Assembly (NCBI RefSeq): GCF_900110955.1
Contig: NZ_FOFR01000002.1
Span: forward strand, 682,001-746,000
Origin: Lentzea xinjiangensis
GTDB lineage: Bacteria > Actinomycetota > Actinomycetes > Mycobacteriales > Pseudonocardiaceae
Direction: 5' to 3'
Length of the DNA stretch: 64,000 nt
Every line of letters starts with the position of its first letter. Position 1 is the stretch's first letter. Shown piece after piece: positions 38,294-48,710 of the stretch. The notes beneath the pieces are model-generated. The model was not told the DNA's origin. It searched no databases and saw nothing but the letters and a program-made list of their open reading frames with translations. A program made the translations under genes and the position numbers.

Positions 38294-40330
38294 TCAGACC
38301 GCGGCTTCGGGGACCGCCCGCTTGCGGGTCGCGAGCAGCGGCACGATGGCGGCGCGCACCCGTTCGGCGATCACGTCGGCGTCGCCGTCGGCCTCGACCA
38401 CGACGTAGCGGTCCGGGTCGGACGCCGCCATCTCGCTCAGCAGCCGCTGGACGCGCCAGTGGTGTTCCAGGGCGATCGACTTGCCGTCGGCGACCGGGCG
38501 GTCGAGCAGGATCGTGAGGTCCGGGCGCAGGCGGCCGGTCGCCCAGTCGACCAGGCCTTCGAGCTCCTGGTGCTCCAGCGAGCTCGTGGCGGTGAAGTGC
38601 GCGAGCGGTGAGTCGACGTAGCGCTCCATCACGACGACGGAGCCCTCGTCCAACGCCGGACGCACCTGCCGTTCGACGACATCGGCACGGACGGCGGCGG
38701 CCACGAGAGCCTGCGCGCGCACCCCGGCCAGCTCGGCGGAGGACAGCATCGTGCGCAGGCGGCGCTCGTCGTGCTCGGGGTCGGCGGCCAGCAGCACCTC
38801 GAGGCCCTCGGCCCGCAGCGCGGCGGCCAGGCGGCGGGCCTGCACCGACGTGTCCTCGCGGGTGTCGCCCTCGACCGCGATCAGCAGGCCCTTGTTCTGC
38901 CGGCGCCCGCGGATCGCCGCGAACAGCGACGACAGCACCGGCTCCTCCCGGCGGTCGTCCATCTGCCGGTACGCGACCAGGCCCAGGACGATCGCGATGG
39001 CCGCGCCGCCGAGCATGACCGGCCGGGTCGCGTCGACCTCCATGGGGTGGCCGAAGACGCTGACCGTGCGCTTCTGCAGCAGCGCGACCAGCAGCGGCGC
39101 GCCCGCGGACGCGCCGAACAGCACGATCTTGAGCAACGACTGGATCAGCGCCACCGTGCGGCCGCGCATCTCGTCCTCGACCTGCGAGCCGACGATCGTC
39201 AGGCCGGTCAGGAACGCCACGCCGGCACACGTGCCGACCAGCATCACCGTCAGCAGCGCGATCCACAGGTGCGGGGCCAGCGCGACCAGCACCAGCGTGA
39301 TGCCGGCGCCCACGATCGTCATGCCGAACAGCCGGTTGTAGGCGAGCCTGCGCGCCAGGCGCGGCGCGGTCGCCATGCCGATCGCCAGCCCGACGAACAC
39401 GGCCACGAACAGCAGGCCGAACGTCGAGGCGCCACCCAGCAGCGACTGCGCGTAGAGCTTCGCCGTCGCGATCACGACACCGGCCGCGGCGAACGCGCCG
39501 ATCATGCCGATGACCAGGCCGCGGACCAGCGGCGTCGCCGCGGCGAACCTGATGCCGTCGCGGAACATCGCGACGAAGCCCGGCTTGTCGGCCTCGACCT
39601 CCTTCTTCTTGGCCGAGACGCGGCCGGACAGCTCCGGCAGCCGGGTCGCGATGAGGATCGCGGAGGTGAAGTAGAGCAGGCCGTTGATCACGACGGCGAT
39701 CGTCGCGATGTTGAACTCGAGGTTCCCGCCCTGCAGGTTCAGGTAGGCGGGGATGCCCGCGATCAGCGAGTACAGGCCGAAACCGCTGATCGTCGAGATG
39801 CCGTAGGTCATCACCAGGCCGAGCTGGTTCGCCGACTCCACCTGGTCGGGGCGGCGCAGCAGGTTCGGGACCGCCGACTCCTTGGCCGGGATCCACAGCA
39901 TCGCGCAGCAGCCCACCAGGAAGTTCGCCACGAACAGCCAGACCGGTGACCCGATCAGCGCGATCGAGATGAAGAGCGACCCGCGCAGCACGTCGCAGAC
40001 CATCATGACCTTGCGGCGGTCGAACTTGTCCGCGAGCACGCCACCGATGGGCGCGAAGAGGATGCCCGGCAGGAGCTGGGTCAGCACGACCAGCGACAGC
40101 GCGAACGACTGCCACCGGTAGCTGTTCATCATCTCGGAGACGAGACCGGTCAGCGCGAGCAGTGACAGCCAGTCACCAACGCTGCACAGATAGGTGACGA
40201 GCCAGAGCCGGCGGAACGGTCTGATGGCGAGCACCGAGCGCAGCCGGTGGACCGTGGACACGCTGGACTGGGCACGCCCTGCCTGGGCTGCCCCGGTCAC
40301 TCCGGTGTCCGCGTCCTGAATTTCAGTCAC
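38294..40330 (-). CDS. MFS transporter-dTMP kinase fusion with degenerate kinase domain
   Basis: 678 residues. The first 460 form a 12-helix major facilitator (RPFRRLWLVTYLCSVGDWLSLLALTGL, GGVLADKFDRRKVMM). From about residue 480 comes a thymidylate-kinase-like domain, but its P-loop reads VEGDTREDTSVQ instead of EGxxGxGKT/S, so the phosphate-binding Gly and Lys are gone. The ERYVDSPLAH segment, which corresponds to DRYxxSxxAY, remains. Such fusions are annotated in many actinobacteria as bifunctional, but this kinase half is probably inactive. GTG 40330 is preferred; GTG 40345 is open. Confidence 0.85.
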   Translation of the reverse strand: MTEIQDADTGVTGAAQAGRAQSSVSTVHRLRSVLAIRPFRRLWLVTYLCSVGDWLSLLALTGLVSEMMNSYRWQSFALSLVVLTQLLPGILFAPIGGVLADKFDRRKVMMVCDVLRGSLFISIALIGSPVWLFVANFLVGCCAMLWIPAKESAVPNLLRRPDQVESANQLGLVMTYGISTISGFGLYSLIAGIPAYLNLQGGNLEFNIATIAVVINGLLYFTSAILIATRLPELSGRVSAKKKEVEADKPGFVAMFRDGIRFAAATPLVRGLVIGMIGAFAAAGVVIATAKLYAQSLLGGASTFGLLFVAVFVGLAIGMATAPRLARRLAYNRLFGMTIVGAGITLVLVALAPHLWIALLTVMLVGTCAGVAFLTGLTIVGSQVEDEMRGRTVALIQSLLKIVLFGASAGAPLLVALLQKRTVSVFGHPMEVDATRPVMLGGAAIAIVLGLVAYRQMDDRREEPVLSSLFAAIRGRRQNKGLLIAVEGDTREDTSVQARRLAAALRAEGLEVLLAADPEHDERRLRTMLSSAELAGVRAQALVAAAVRADVVERQVRPALDEGSVVVMERYVDSPLAHFTATSSLEHQELEGLVDWATGRLRPDLTILLDRPVADGKSIALEHHWRVQRLLSEMAASDPDRYVVVEADGDADVIAERVRAAIVPLLATRKRAVPEAAV

Positions 40331-40399
40331 CCCTACTCGCCCCACTCCGTGCGATCAGCGTAACCGGATGTGGTGAGTCAGGATGCCGCACTCTCAGCG

Positions 40400-40804
40400 T
40401 CATCCGCTGAAGATCGCGCCAAGAACTGCGATCAGGACCAGCACGAAGAAGCCGATCACGACCAGGCAACCGAGGAACGCGGCCACCCCACCGGTCTGCC
40501 CGGCGGGCTGTTGCTGTTGCCCGACAGGCACTTGCCCGCCCGGCGCCGACTGCTGCCAGGCCGCGCGGGGCTGGCGGGCGCGCGGTTGCCGCCGCTCGCG
40601 TTCCATCTGCTCCCAGATGGCCTGGCGCACGTCGTCCGAGGGTGCCGGCGTTGTCGGCACCGACACACGTGACGTGGAGTACTCCCCCGTCCACTGAGGA
40701 GCGATCAGGGCGTCGGCGGTCACCAGACCCGCCAGCGGGTCGGGGTACAGCCGGGGAGGCGGCGGGGCCTGGGTCCCGTCCGGACCGAAGTCGGAGCTCG
40801 GCAC
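40400..40804 (-). CDS. Small tail-anchored membrane protein
   Basis: 134 residues of unknown function. A Pro-rich N-terminus with RLYPDPLAGLVTADALIAPQWTGEY, a charged helix (VRQAIWEQMERERRQPRARQPRA), a Gln/Gly-rich linker and one C-terminal transmembrane helix (VAAFLGCLVVIGFFVLVLIAVLG). GTG 40804 is chosen because GGAGGAG lies 6 bases before it; GTG 40810 abuts that site. It starts 16 bases after the topA stop and shares its operon. Confidence 0.7.
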   Translation of the reverse strand: MPSSDFGPDGTQAPPPPRLYPDPLAGLVTADALIAPQWTGEYSTSRVSVPTTPAPSDDVRQAIWEQMERERRQPRARQPRAAWQQSAPGGQVPVGQQQQPAGQTGGVAAFLGCLVVIGFFVLVLIAVLGAIFSG

Positions 40805-40820
40805 CGCCACCTCCTCCAGC

Positions 40821-43589
<2,769 letters not shown>

Positions 43590-43718
43590 TCGCCGTCCCG
43601 CTCTCTTCCAAACCCGGTTCCCAGGCCCGCCAGTGTTGCCCAGCGTCGGCCGAAAAGCACACCATCCGCGACGCCCGTACGACGAGACAGAGTGACACAA
43701 CCATGCCTGACCGCCCGC

Positions 43719-44291
43719 TCAGGCCGCCGGCCAGGTGCTCATCGCCACTCCCTGCGGAGGGCTTCCGACCAGCTCAGCGAGCCGTGCCAGCCGTCGACGG
43801 CCGGTGACCCGCAACGCCGGAGCCCCTACCAGGGTGCACGGAAGTCCGGCCGCGAGCAGCGCATTTTGCAACGGCAGGTGTGTCTGTGGTGCGTTGGGGT
43901 CCAAACCGAGCAGGTACGCCGACTCCATCCAGCTCCCCGCGGCCAGCGCCCAGACCCGCAGCACTGCTCCGTTCAGCTCGAAGCCGGCCGGCACCTTCTT
44001 GGCGGATCCGTCCAGCCAGCGGGCGGCCAGTCCGGTGAGATCGGTGCGGAACGGCGTGCGGACGAACCGCGTGCCCTCCTCGTTGACGCAGAGCTCGGTC
44101 GTGACGCCGCGCTCGGCGCAGGCCTGCTTGAGCGGCCGGTGCCGCCACTCGTCGAGCAGCTCGACGTACACGCGAGCCGCGGTGCCGCGCGCGAAGCTGA
44201 CGGCCTGGCCCGGCCCGCAGAGGAAGCCGGCGAGGTCCGCCTTGGCCGGGTTCCGCGCCTCGGCCGAGAAGAAGGACAGCTGCCCCACCAC
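43719..44291 (-). CDS. Conserved actinobacterial protein of unknown function (Rv3647c-like)
   Basis: 190 residues, soluble, no signal peptide. Recognisable segments: GQLSFFSAEARNPAKADLAGFLCGPGQAV, RVYVELLDEWRHRPLKQACAERG and GWMESAYLLGLDPNAPQTHLP-like sequence near the end. It has sat beside topA since the split from mycobacteria, which suggests a link to DNA processing, but nothing shows it directly. GTG 44291 (or 44288) lies 7 bases after a TACGCT -10-like box, so the transcript is probably leaderless. Confidence 0.7.
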   Translation of the reverse strand: MVGQLSFFSAEARNPAKADLAGFLCGPGQAVSFARGTAARVYVELLDEWRHRPLKQACAERGVTTELCVNEEGTRFVRTPFRTDLTGLAARWLDGSAKKVPAGFELNGAVLRVWALAAGSWMESAYLLGLDPNAPQTHLPLQNALLAAGLPCTLVGAPALRVTGRRRLARLAELVGSPPQGVAMSTWPAA

Positions 44292-44359
44292 GGCCCACAG
44301 CGTAGAACAGGCGTTCGACTGTGACCAGTGGTGCAGGTGTGAATGCGCCGGTCGGGCGA

Positions 44360-44911
44360 CTAGTTCCGGCTGCCCGACTGCAGCTCCGAGCACGGCTTGG
44401 ACTTGGCCATCGCGGCCGAGTACTTGGGCGACTTCTCCAGGGCGTCGAAGGTCGCCCGCAGGTCTTCCGGCCTGCTCACCTGCGAGGTGCCGGCCAGTGC
44501 CTTCTCGGCGTTCTCCCAGAACTGCGCGTTCGGCTCCAGGGCCTTCACCGGCGCTTCCGCGGCCGCGTAGGACCTGGCCGACTCGCCCACGTACTTCGTC
44601 AGCCGTTCGTGGACGTCCTCCAGCTCGTCCGACGGCGGGCCCAGCTCGGTGAGCTTCTTCTCCGCGTCGGCGAGCGCCGCGGCGTTGGCCGTGACGAGCT
44701 CCAGGTACGCCGCCTTGACCGCGGCCGGGTCGGCCGGGTCCTGGGCCGTCAGCTCCTGCCCCGCGCGCTTGCCGGGCAGCAGGCCGCCGCAGAAGGCGTC
44801 GACCCAGCGGGCCTGGGAGTCGGTGAGCGGCTCGTCCTCGTCGGATCCGCAGGCGCTCGTCAGGGCGAGCGCACCGGCCAGGGCGATGGCGAGCAGACGT
44901 GACCTCACCAC
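44360..44911 (-). CDS. Lipoprotein, paralogue 1 of a tandem triplet
   Basis: 183 residues. Lipobox LTSAC, then SDEDEPLTDSQARWVDAFCGGLLPG and a helical body, ending with the cysteine of SKPCSELQS. It shares with the two genes upstream the pattern W/Y-x-D-x-(F/V)-C-G near the N-terminus and one late cysteine. This suggests a small disulfide-linked helical bundle on the outer membrane surface. Function unknown. GTG 44911 or 44908. Confidence 0.75.
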   Translation of the reverse strand: MVRSRLLAIALAGALALTSACGSDEDEPLTDSQARWVDAFCGGLLPGKRAGQELTAQDPADPAAVKAAYLELVTANAAALADAEKKLTELGPPSDELEDVHERLTKYVGESARSYAAAEAPVKALEPNAQFWENAEKALAGTSQVSRPEDLRATFDALEKSPKYSAAMAKSKPCSELQSGSRN

Positions 44912-44949
44912 GTCATCTTCCACCGGCCCCGGCCGGGAGGTTCACCCGG

Positions 44950-45516
44950 TCAGGTCGTCGGCGCGGACGACGACGAGACCACCAGGCCCTTGCAGCCGGC
45001 CGCCTTCCGCGCGGCCTCCGCGAGACCGGTCTCGTCGAGCTTGCGCCGCACGTCCTCGCCGGCCCGGTCGAGCTCCGGCGCCTTGGTCACCATCTCGGTG
45101 AACGCGGTGACGGCCTGGTTCGCGTCGGTCGCCGAGTCGAGCTTCGACCTCGTGCCGGCGAGCAGCGACTTGACCTGCTGCAGGCCGCCCTCGGCGGTGC
45201 CGACCAGCTCCTTCGACCTCGGGTGCGGGCCGTTCTCGAGCGCCTTGAGGTCCGCGATCGACTTGTCGACGGCGGCGACCTTCGCGCCGAGCCAGTCCGA
45301 CAGGCTCGCCTTGAGCGTGGCCGGGTCGCTCATGTCGAGGTCCGGCTCGTCGGACATGACCTCCGCGGTGCCGCCGACGGCACCGCAGACCTTGTCCGTC
45401 CACGCCACCACGTCGGCCTCGCTGGCCGCGGTGGGTGAGGTCGTCGGCGAACCGCCGGTGCACGCGGTGACCGCGAGCAGGCAGCTCGTCATGAGCGCGA
45501 TGGCTGTGGGACGCAT
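44950..45516 (-). CDS. Lipoprotein, paralogue 2 of a tandem triplet
   Basis: 188 residues from ATG 45516. Lipobox VTAC, then a Thr/Ser-rich spacer, DVVAWTDKVCGAVGG, a helical body, and AARKAAGCKGLVVSS near the end. The two mature cysteines match those of its neighbours. Spacing to the flanking paralogues is 38 and 29 bases, so the three probably form one transcript. Confidence 0.75.
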   Translation of the reverse strand: MRPTAIALMTSCLLAVTACTGGSPTTSPTAASEADVVAWTDKVCGAVGGTAEVMSDEPDLDMSDPATLKASLSDWLGAKVAAVDKSIADLKALENGPHPRSKELVGTAEGGLQQVKSLLAGTRSKLDSATDANQAVTAFTEMVTKAPELDRAGEDVRRKLDETGLAEAARKAAGCKGLVVSSSSAPTT

Positions 45517-45545
45517 GTGCCGGAAGTTACTGGGCACGTCCCCGC

Positions 45546-46118
45546 TCAGCTCGTCGGCGTCAGGTTGAGGCGCTGCATCTCCTGGCACTTCGGCGCCGTC
45601 TGGGTGGCCTTCTGCAGCTCGGGGTTGGACTTGAGGTCGCGCAGCGGGTCGGCCAGCTCGGAGAGCTTCGCGATGGCCTCTCCGGCGGCCTGGAGGCCCC
45701 CGGTCGCGTTGTTCGCGTCGGCCTGCTCGACCTTCGCCTTGGCGTCGGCGAAGACGGTGCCGAGCGAGGTGAACGTCTCGGCCATCTTGGTGACGGCCTC
45801 CTCACCACCGGCCACCGGCGACGGGCCGACGTTCTTGAGGCCCTCGGCGGACTTGGCGAAGGCGTCGGCGAGCTGGCCCATGTAGGCGGCCATCTCGGCC
45901 TTCAGCTTGGTGGAGTCGCCAGCGTCGAGCTTGGGGGCGGTCTTCTCGATCTTGGCGAACTCCGAGGCGGCGCCGCAGACCTTGTCCATGTAGGCGACGG
46001 CCTCGGGGCTGACCGCGCCGCTCGTGGGCGTCGACGATGTGCCGGAGTTGCCACCGGTGGTGCACCCGGCCAGCGCAAGGGCGGCTGCGGCGGCAGTGGC
46101 GACGAGGCTGCGCCTCAT
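45546..46118 (-). CDS. Lipoprotein, paralogue 3 of a tandem triplet
   Basis: 190 residues from ATG 46118. Lipobox LAGC, Ser/Thr-rich spacer, AVAYMDKVCGAASEF, helical body, then TAPKCQEMQRLNL. It is closest in sequence to paralogue 2. First gene of the triplet in transcription order; the hppA terminator lies directly upstream. Confidence 0.75.
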   Translation of the reverse strand: MRRSLVATAAAAALALAGCTTGGNSGTSSTPTSGAVSPEAVAYMDKVCGAASEFAKIEKTAPKLDAGDSTKLKAEMAAYMGQLADAFAKSAEGLKNVGPSPVAGGEEAVTKMAETFTSLGTVFADAKAKVEQADANNATGGLQAAGEAIAKLSELADPLRDLKSNPELQKATQTAPKCQEMQRLNLTPTS

Positions 46119-46135
46119 GTCGTGACTCCTCGGTC

Positions 46136-46169
46136 GGGGTACTTTCGGGGGGATGTCCGAAAGTACCCC
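46136..46169 (-). terminator. Terminator after hppA
   Basis: A 13-bp perfect stem (46136-46148 with 46157-46169, 8-base loop) lies 14 bases after the hppA stop on the minus strand. It separates hppA from the lipoprotein triplet. Confidence 0.75.
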
Positions 46170-46183
46170 GGCCGGGGGCGGAA

Positions 46184-48496
46184 CTACGCGGTGCCGTTGC
46201 TGACGACCTCCGCCGGCGTGTCCGCGATCGCGGTCCCGCGGCGCTTGGACACGATGACCGCGCCGATAATGATCAGCGTCGCCACCACGGCGATCGCGAT
46301 GCGGATCGGGTCGGACGCGTTGTCACCGATGGAGAAGGTGACGATGGCGGGCGCGATCAGCACCGAGACCAGGTTCATGACCTTGATCAGCGGGTTGATG
46401 GCGGGGCCGGCCGTGTCCTTGAACGGGTCGCCGACGGTGTCGCCGATGACCGTCGCGGCGTGGGCGTCGGAGCCCTTGCCGCCGTGGTTGCCGTCCTCGA
46501 CCAGCTTCTTGGCGTTGTCCCAGGCACCACCGGAGTTGGCCAGGAACACCGCCATCAGCGTGCCGGTGGCGATGGCGCCGGCGAGGTAGCCGGCCAGGGG
46601 GCCGACGCCGAGGCCGAAGCCGACGGCGACCGGGGCGAGCACGGCCATCAGACCCGGCGTCGCGAGCTCGCGCAGCGAGTCCTTGGTGCAGATGTCGACG
46701 ACCTTGCCGTACTCGGGCTTCACCGAGTAGTCCATGATGCCGGGGTTCTCGCGGAACTGGCGGCGCACCTCGAACACGATGGCGCCGGCGGCACGCGTCA
46801 CGGCGTTGATCGCGAGACCCGAGAACATGAACACGACCGCCGCGCCGATGGCGACGCCGACCAGCACGTTCGGGCTGAACACCACGTTGCTGAACGACAC
46901 GGGCAGGTCACCGGCGACGTTGCCGACCTTGACCAGCGCCTGGGTGATCGCGTCCTGGTAGGACCCGAACAGCGCCGTCGCGGCGAGCACGGCCGTCGCG
47001 ATCGCGATGCCCTTGGTGATGGCCTTGGTCGTGTTGCCGACCGCGTCGAGCTCGGTGAGGATCTGCGCGCCCTCGCCGTGCACGTCGCCCGACATCTCCG
47101 CGATGCCCTGAGCGTTGTCGGAGACGGGACCGAAGGTGTCCATCGCGACGATGACACCGACGGTGGTGAGCAGACCGCAACCGGCGAGCGCGATGGCGAA
47201 CAGCGCGACGACGACCGAGCCGGAGAGCAGGAACGCGCCGTACACGGCGGCACCGATGACGAGCGCGGTGTAGACGGCCGACTCGAAACCGACCGAGATG
47301 CCGGACAGGATCACCGTGGCGGCACCGGTCAGCGAGGTCTTGCCGACCTCCTTGACCGGCTTGTGCTCGGTGCCGGTGTAGTAGCCGGTCAGCCACAGGA
47401 TCACGCCGGCCAGCACGATGCCGATGATCACCGCGACGGACGCGATCAGCGCCGGGTTGCCGCTGGTGGCCTTGACGGCGTCGCTGATGCCGTTGAGGTC
47501 GGCGAAGGAGCTCGGCAGGAACGCGAACGCCGCGATGGTGCACAGCACCGCGGAGATGACCGCGGAGATGTAGAAGGAGCGGTTGATGGCCGACAGGCCG
47601 CTCTCGCCCGCCTTCGCCTTCGTCGTGTAGACGCCGATGACCGCGGTCAGCACGCCGATCGCGGGAACGATCAGCGGGAACAGCAGGCCCTGCGCGCCGA
47701 AGGCGGCGGTGCCGAGGATCAGCGACGCGACCAGCGTGACGGCGTAGGACTCGAAGAGGTCCGCGGCCATGCCGGCGCAGTCACCGACGTTGTCGCCCAC
47801 GTTGTCCGCGATGGTGGCGGCGTTGCGGGGGTCGTCCTCGGGGATGCCCTGCTCGACCTTGCCGACGAGGTCGGCGCCGACGTCGGCGGCCTTGGTGAAG
47901 ATGCCGCCACCGACGCGCATGAACATCGCGAGCAGCGCCGCGCCGAAGCCGAAGCCCTCGAGGACCTTCGGGGCCTGGCCCGCGTACACGAGCACGACCA
48001 GCGCCGCACCGAAGAGGCCCAGGCCGACCGTGGTCATGCCGACCACGCCACCGGTCCGGAAAGCGATGCGCATCGCCTTTTCGCGGCCACCTTCGCCGTC
48101 GTTCGCGGCGGCTGCGACACGCACGTTGGCGCGCGTGGACAACCACATGCCCAGGTAGCCGATGGTCGCCGAGAACGCGGCACCGACGATGAAGAACAAT
48201 GATCGGCCGATTCGTTCGGCCAAATCATCCGCCGGTAGCGCGAACAGCAGCACGAACACGATCACGACAAAGATGCCGAGCGTGCGGAACTGCCTGTTGA
48301 GGTAGGCCGCTGCGCCCTCCTGAACCGCCTTGGCGATGTCCTGCATCTTGGGGGTGCCCTGGCCCGCGGCCAGCACCTCCTTGAGCAGCACGTACCCGAC
48401 GGCGAGAGCAGCCAGGGCGACCACGGCGACCACGGCTACGACGCCGCGATCACCTCCGGAGAGCTCTAGGCCCTCCGCGAGGAATTGCCGGGACAT
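46184..48496 (-). CDS. hppA: Membrane-bound proton-pumping pyrophosphatase
   Basis: Couples pyrophosphate hydrolysis to proton export. 770 residues with about 16 helices. Substrate-site motifs DVGADLVGKVEQGIPEDDPRN and DNVGDNVGDCAGMAADLFE are intact, as is GDTVGDPFKDTAGPAINPLIK. The sequence GNTTKA carries Lys where potassium-dependent enzymes have Ala, which marks the potassium-independent H+ class. ATG 48496 follows AGGAGG. Confidence 0.95.
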   Translation of the reverse strand: MSRQFLAEGLELSGGDRGVVAVVAVVALAALAVGYVLLKEVLAAGQGTPKMQDIAKAVQEGAAAYLNRQFRTLGIFVVIVFVLLFALPADDLAERIGRSLFFIVGAAFSATIGYLGMWLSTRANVRVAAAANDGEGGREKAMRIAFRTGGVVGMTTVGLGLFGAALVVLVYAGQAPKVLEGFGFGAALLAMFMRVGGGIFTKAADVGADLVGKVEQGIPEDDPRNAATIADNVGDNVGDCAGMAADLFESYAVTLVASLILGTAAFGAQGLLFPLIVPAIGVLTAVIGVYTTKAKAGESGLSAINRSFYISAVISAVLCTIAAFAFLPSSFADLNGISDAVKATSGNPALIASVAVIIGIVLAGVILWLTGYYTGTEHKPVKEVGKTSLTGAATVILSGISVGFESAVYTALVIGAAVYGAFLLSGSVVVALFAIALAGCGLLTTVGVIVAMDTFGPVSDNAQGIAEMSGDVHGEGAQILTELDAVGNTTKAITKGIAIATAVLAATALFGSYQDAITQALVKVGNVAGDLPVSFSNVVFSPNVLVGVAIGAAVVFMFSGLAINAVTRAAGAIVFEVRRQFRENPGIMDYSVKPEYGKVVDICTKDSLRELATPGLMAVLAPVAVGFGLGVGPLAGYLAGAIATGTLMAVFLANSGGAWDNAKKLVEDGNHGGKGSDAHAATVIGDTVGDPFKDTAGPAINPLIKVMNLVSVLIAPAIVTFSIGDNASDPIRIAIAVVATLIIIGAVIVSKRRGTAIADTPAEVVSNGTA

Positions 48497-48681
48497 CCGT
48501 CCTCCTGGTGAGTTGCCATGTGCAGCGCCAAGGCAGACCAGCCGCCCAGCGCGACGTGACGCATCCCTCATTGGATGCGATGAGCGGGGAGTCTATGGGT
48601 TGCTTGCAACGAGGCAACGATCCGTCCCGATCCGTGCACACACCGTTATCCGCGCAGGAAGTCGACTACGCCCCGGCCGAA

Positions 48682-48704
48682 CTGTCGGTGTCGTGTGCGA
48701 AGCT
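48682..48704 (+). promoter_or_regulatory. DNA-damage (RecA-NDp / PafBC-type) promoter-like element
   Basis: CTGTCGGTG at 48682-48690, 8 bases, then GAAGCT at 48699-48704. This resembles the LexA-independent mycobacterial damage promoter TTGTCRGTG-N8-TANNNT, although the -10 is imperfect. The helicase GTG at 48711 sits 7 bases after the hexamer, where transcription would begin. Confidence 0.5.
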
Positions 48705-48710
48705 CGCCTC

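Noticed and set aside
46037..48202. Plus-strand open frame of 721 codons opposite hppA
   Set aside because: Product is an Asp/Arg/His-rich shadow of the pyrophosphatase gene, whose motifs are complete on the other strand.
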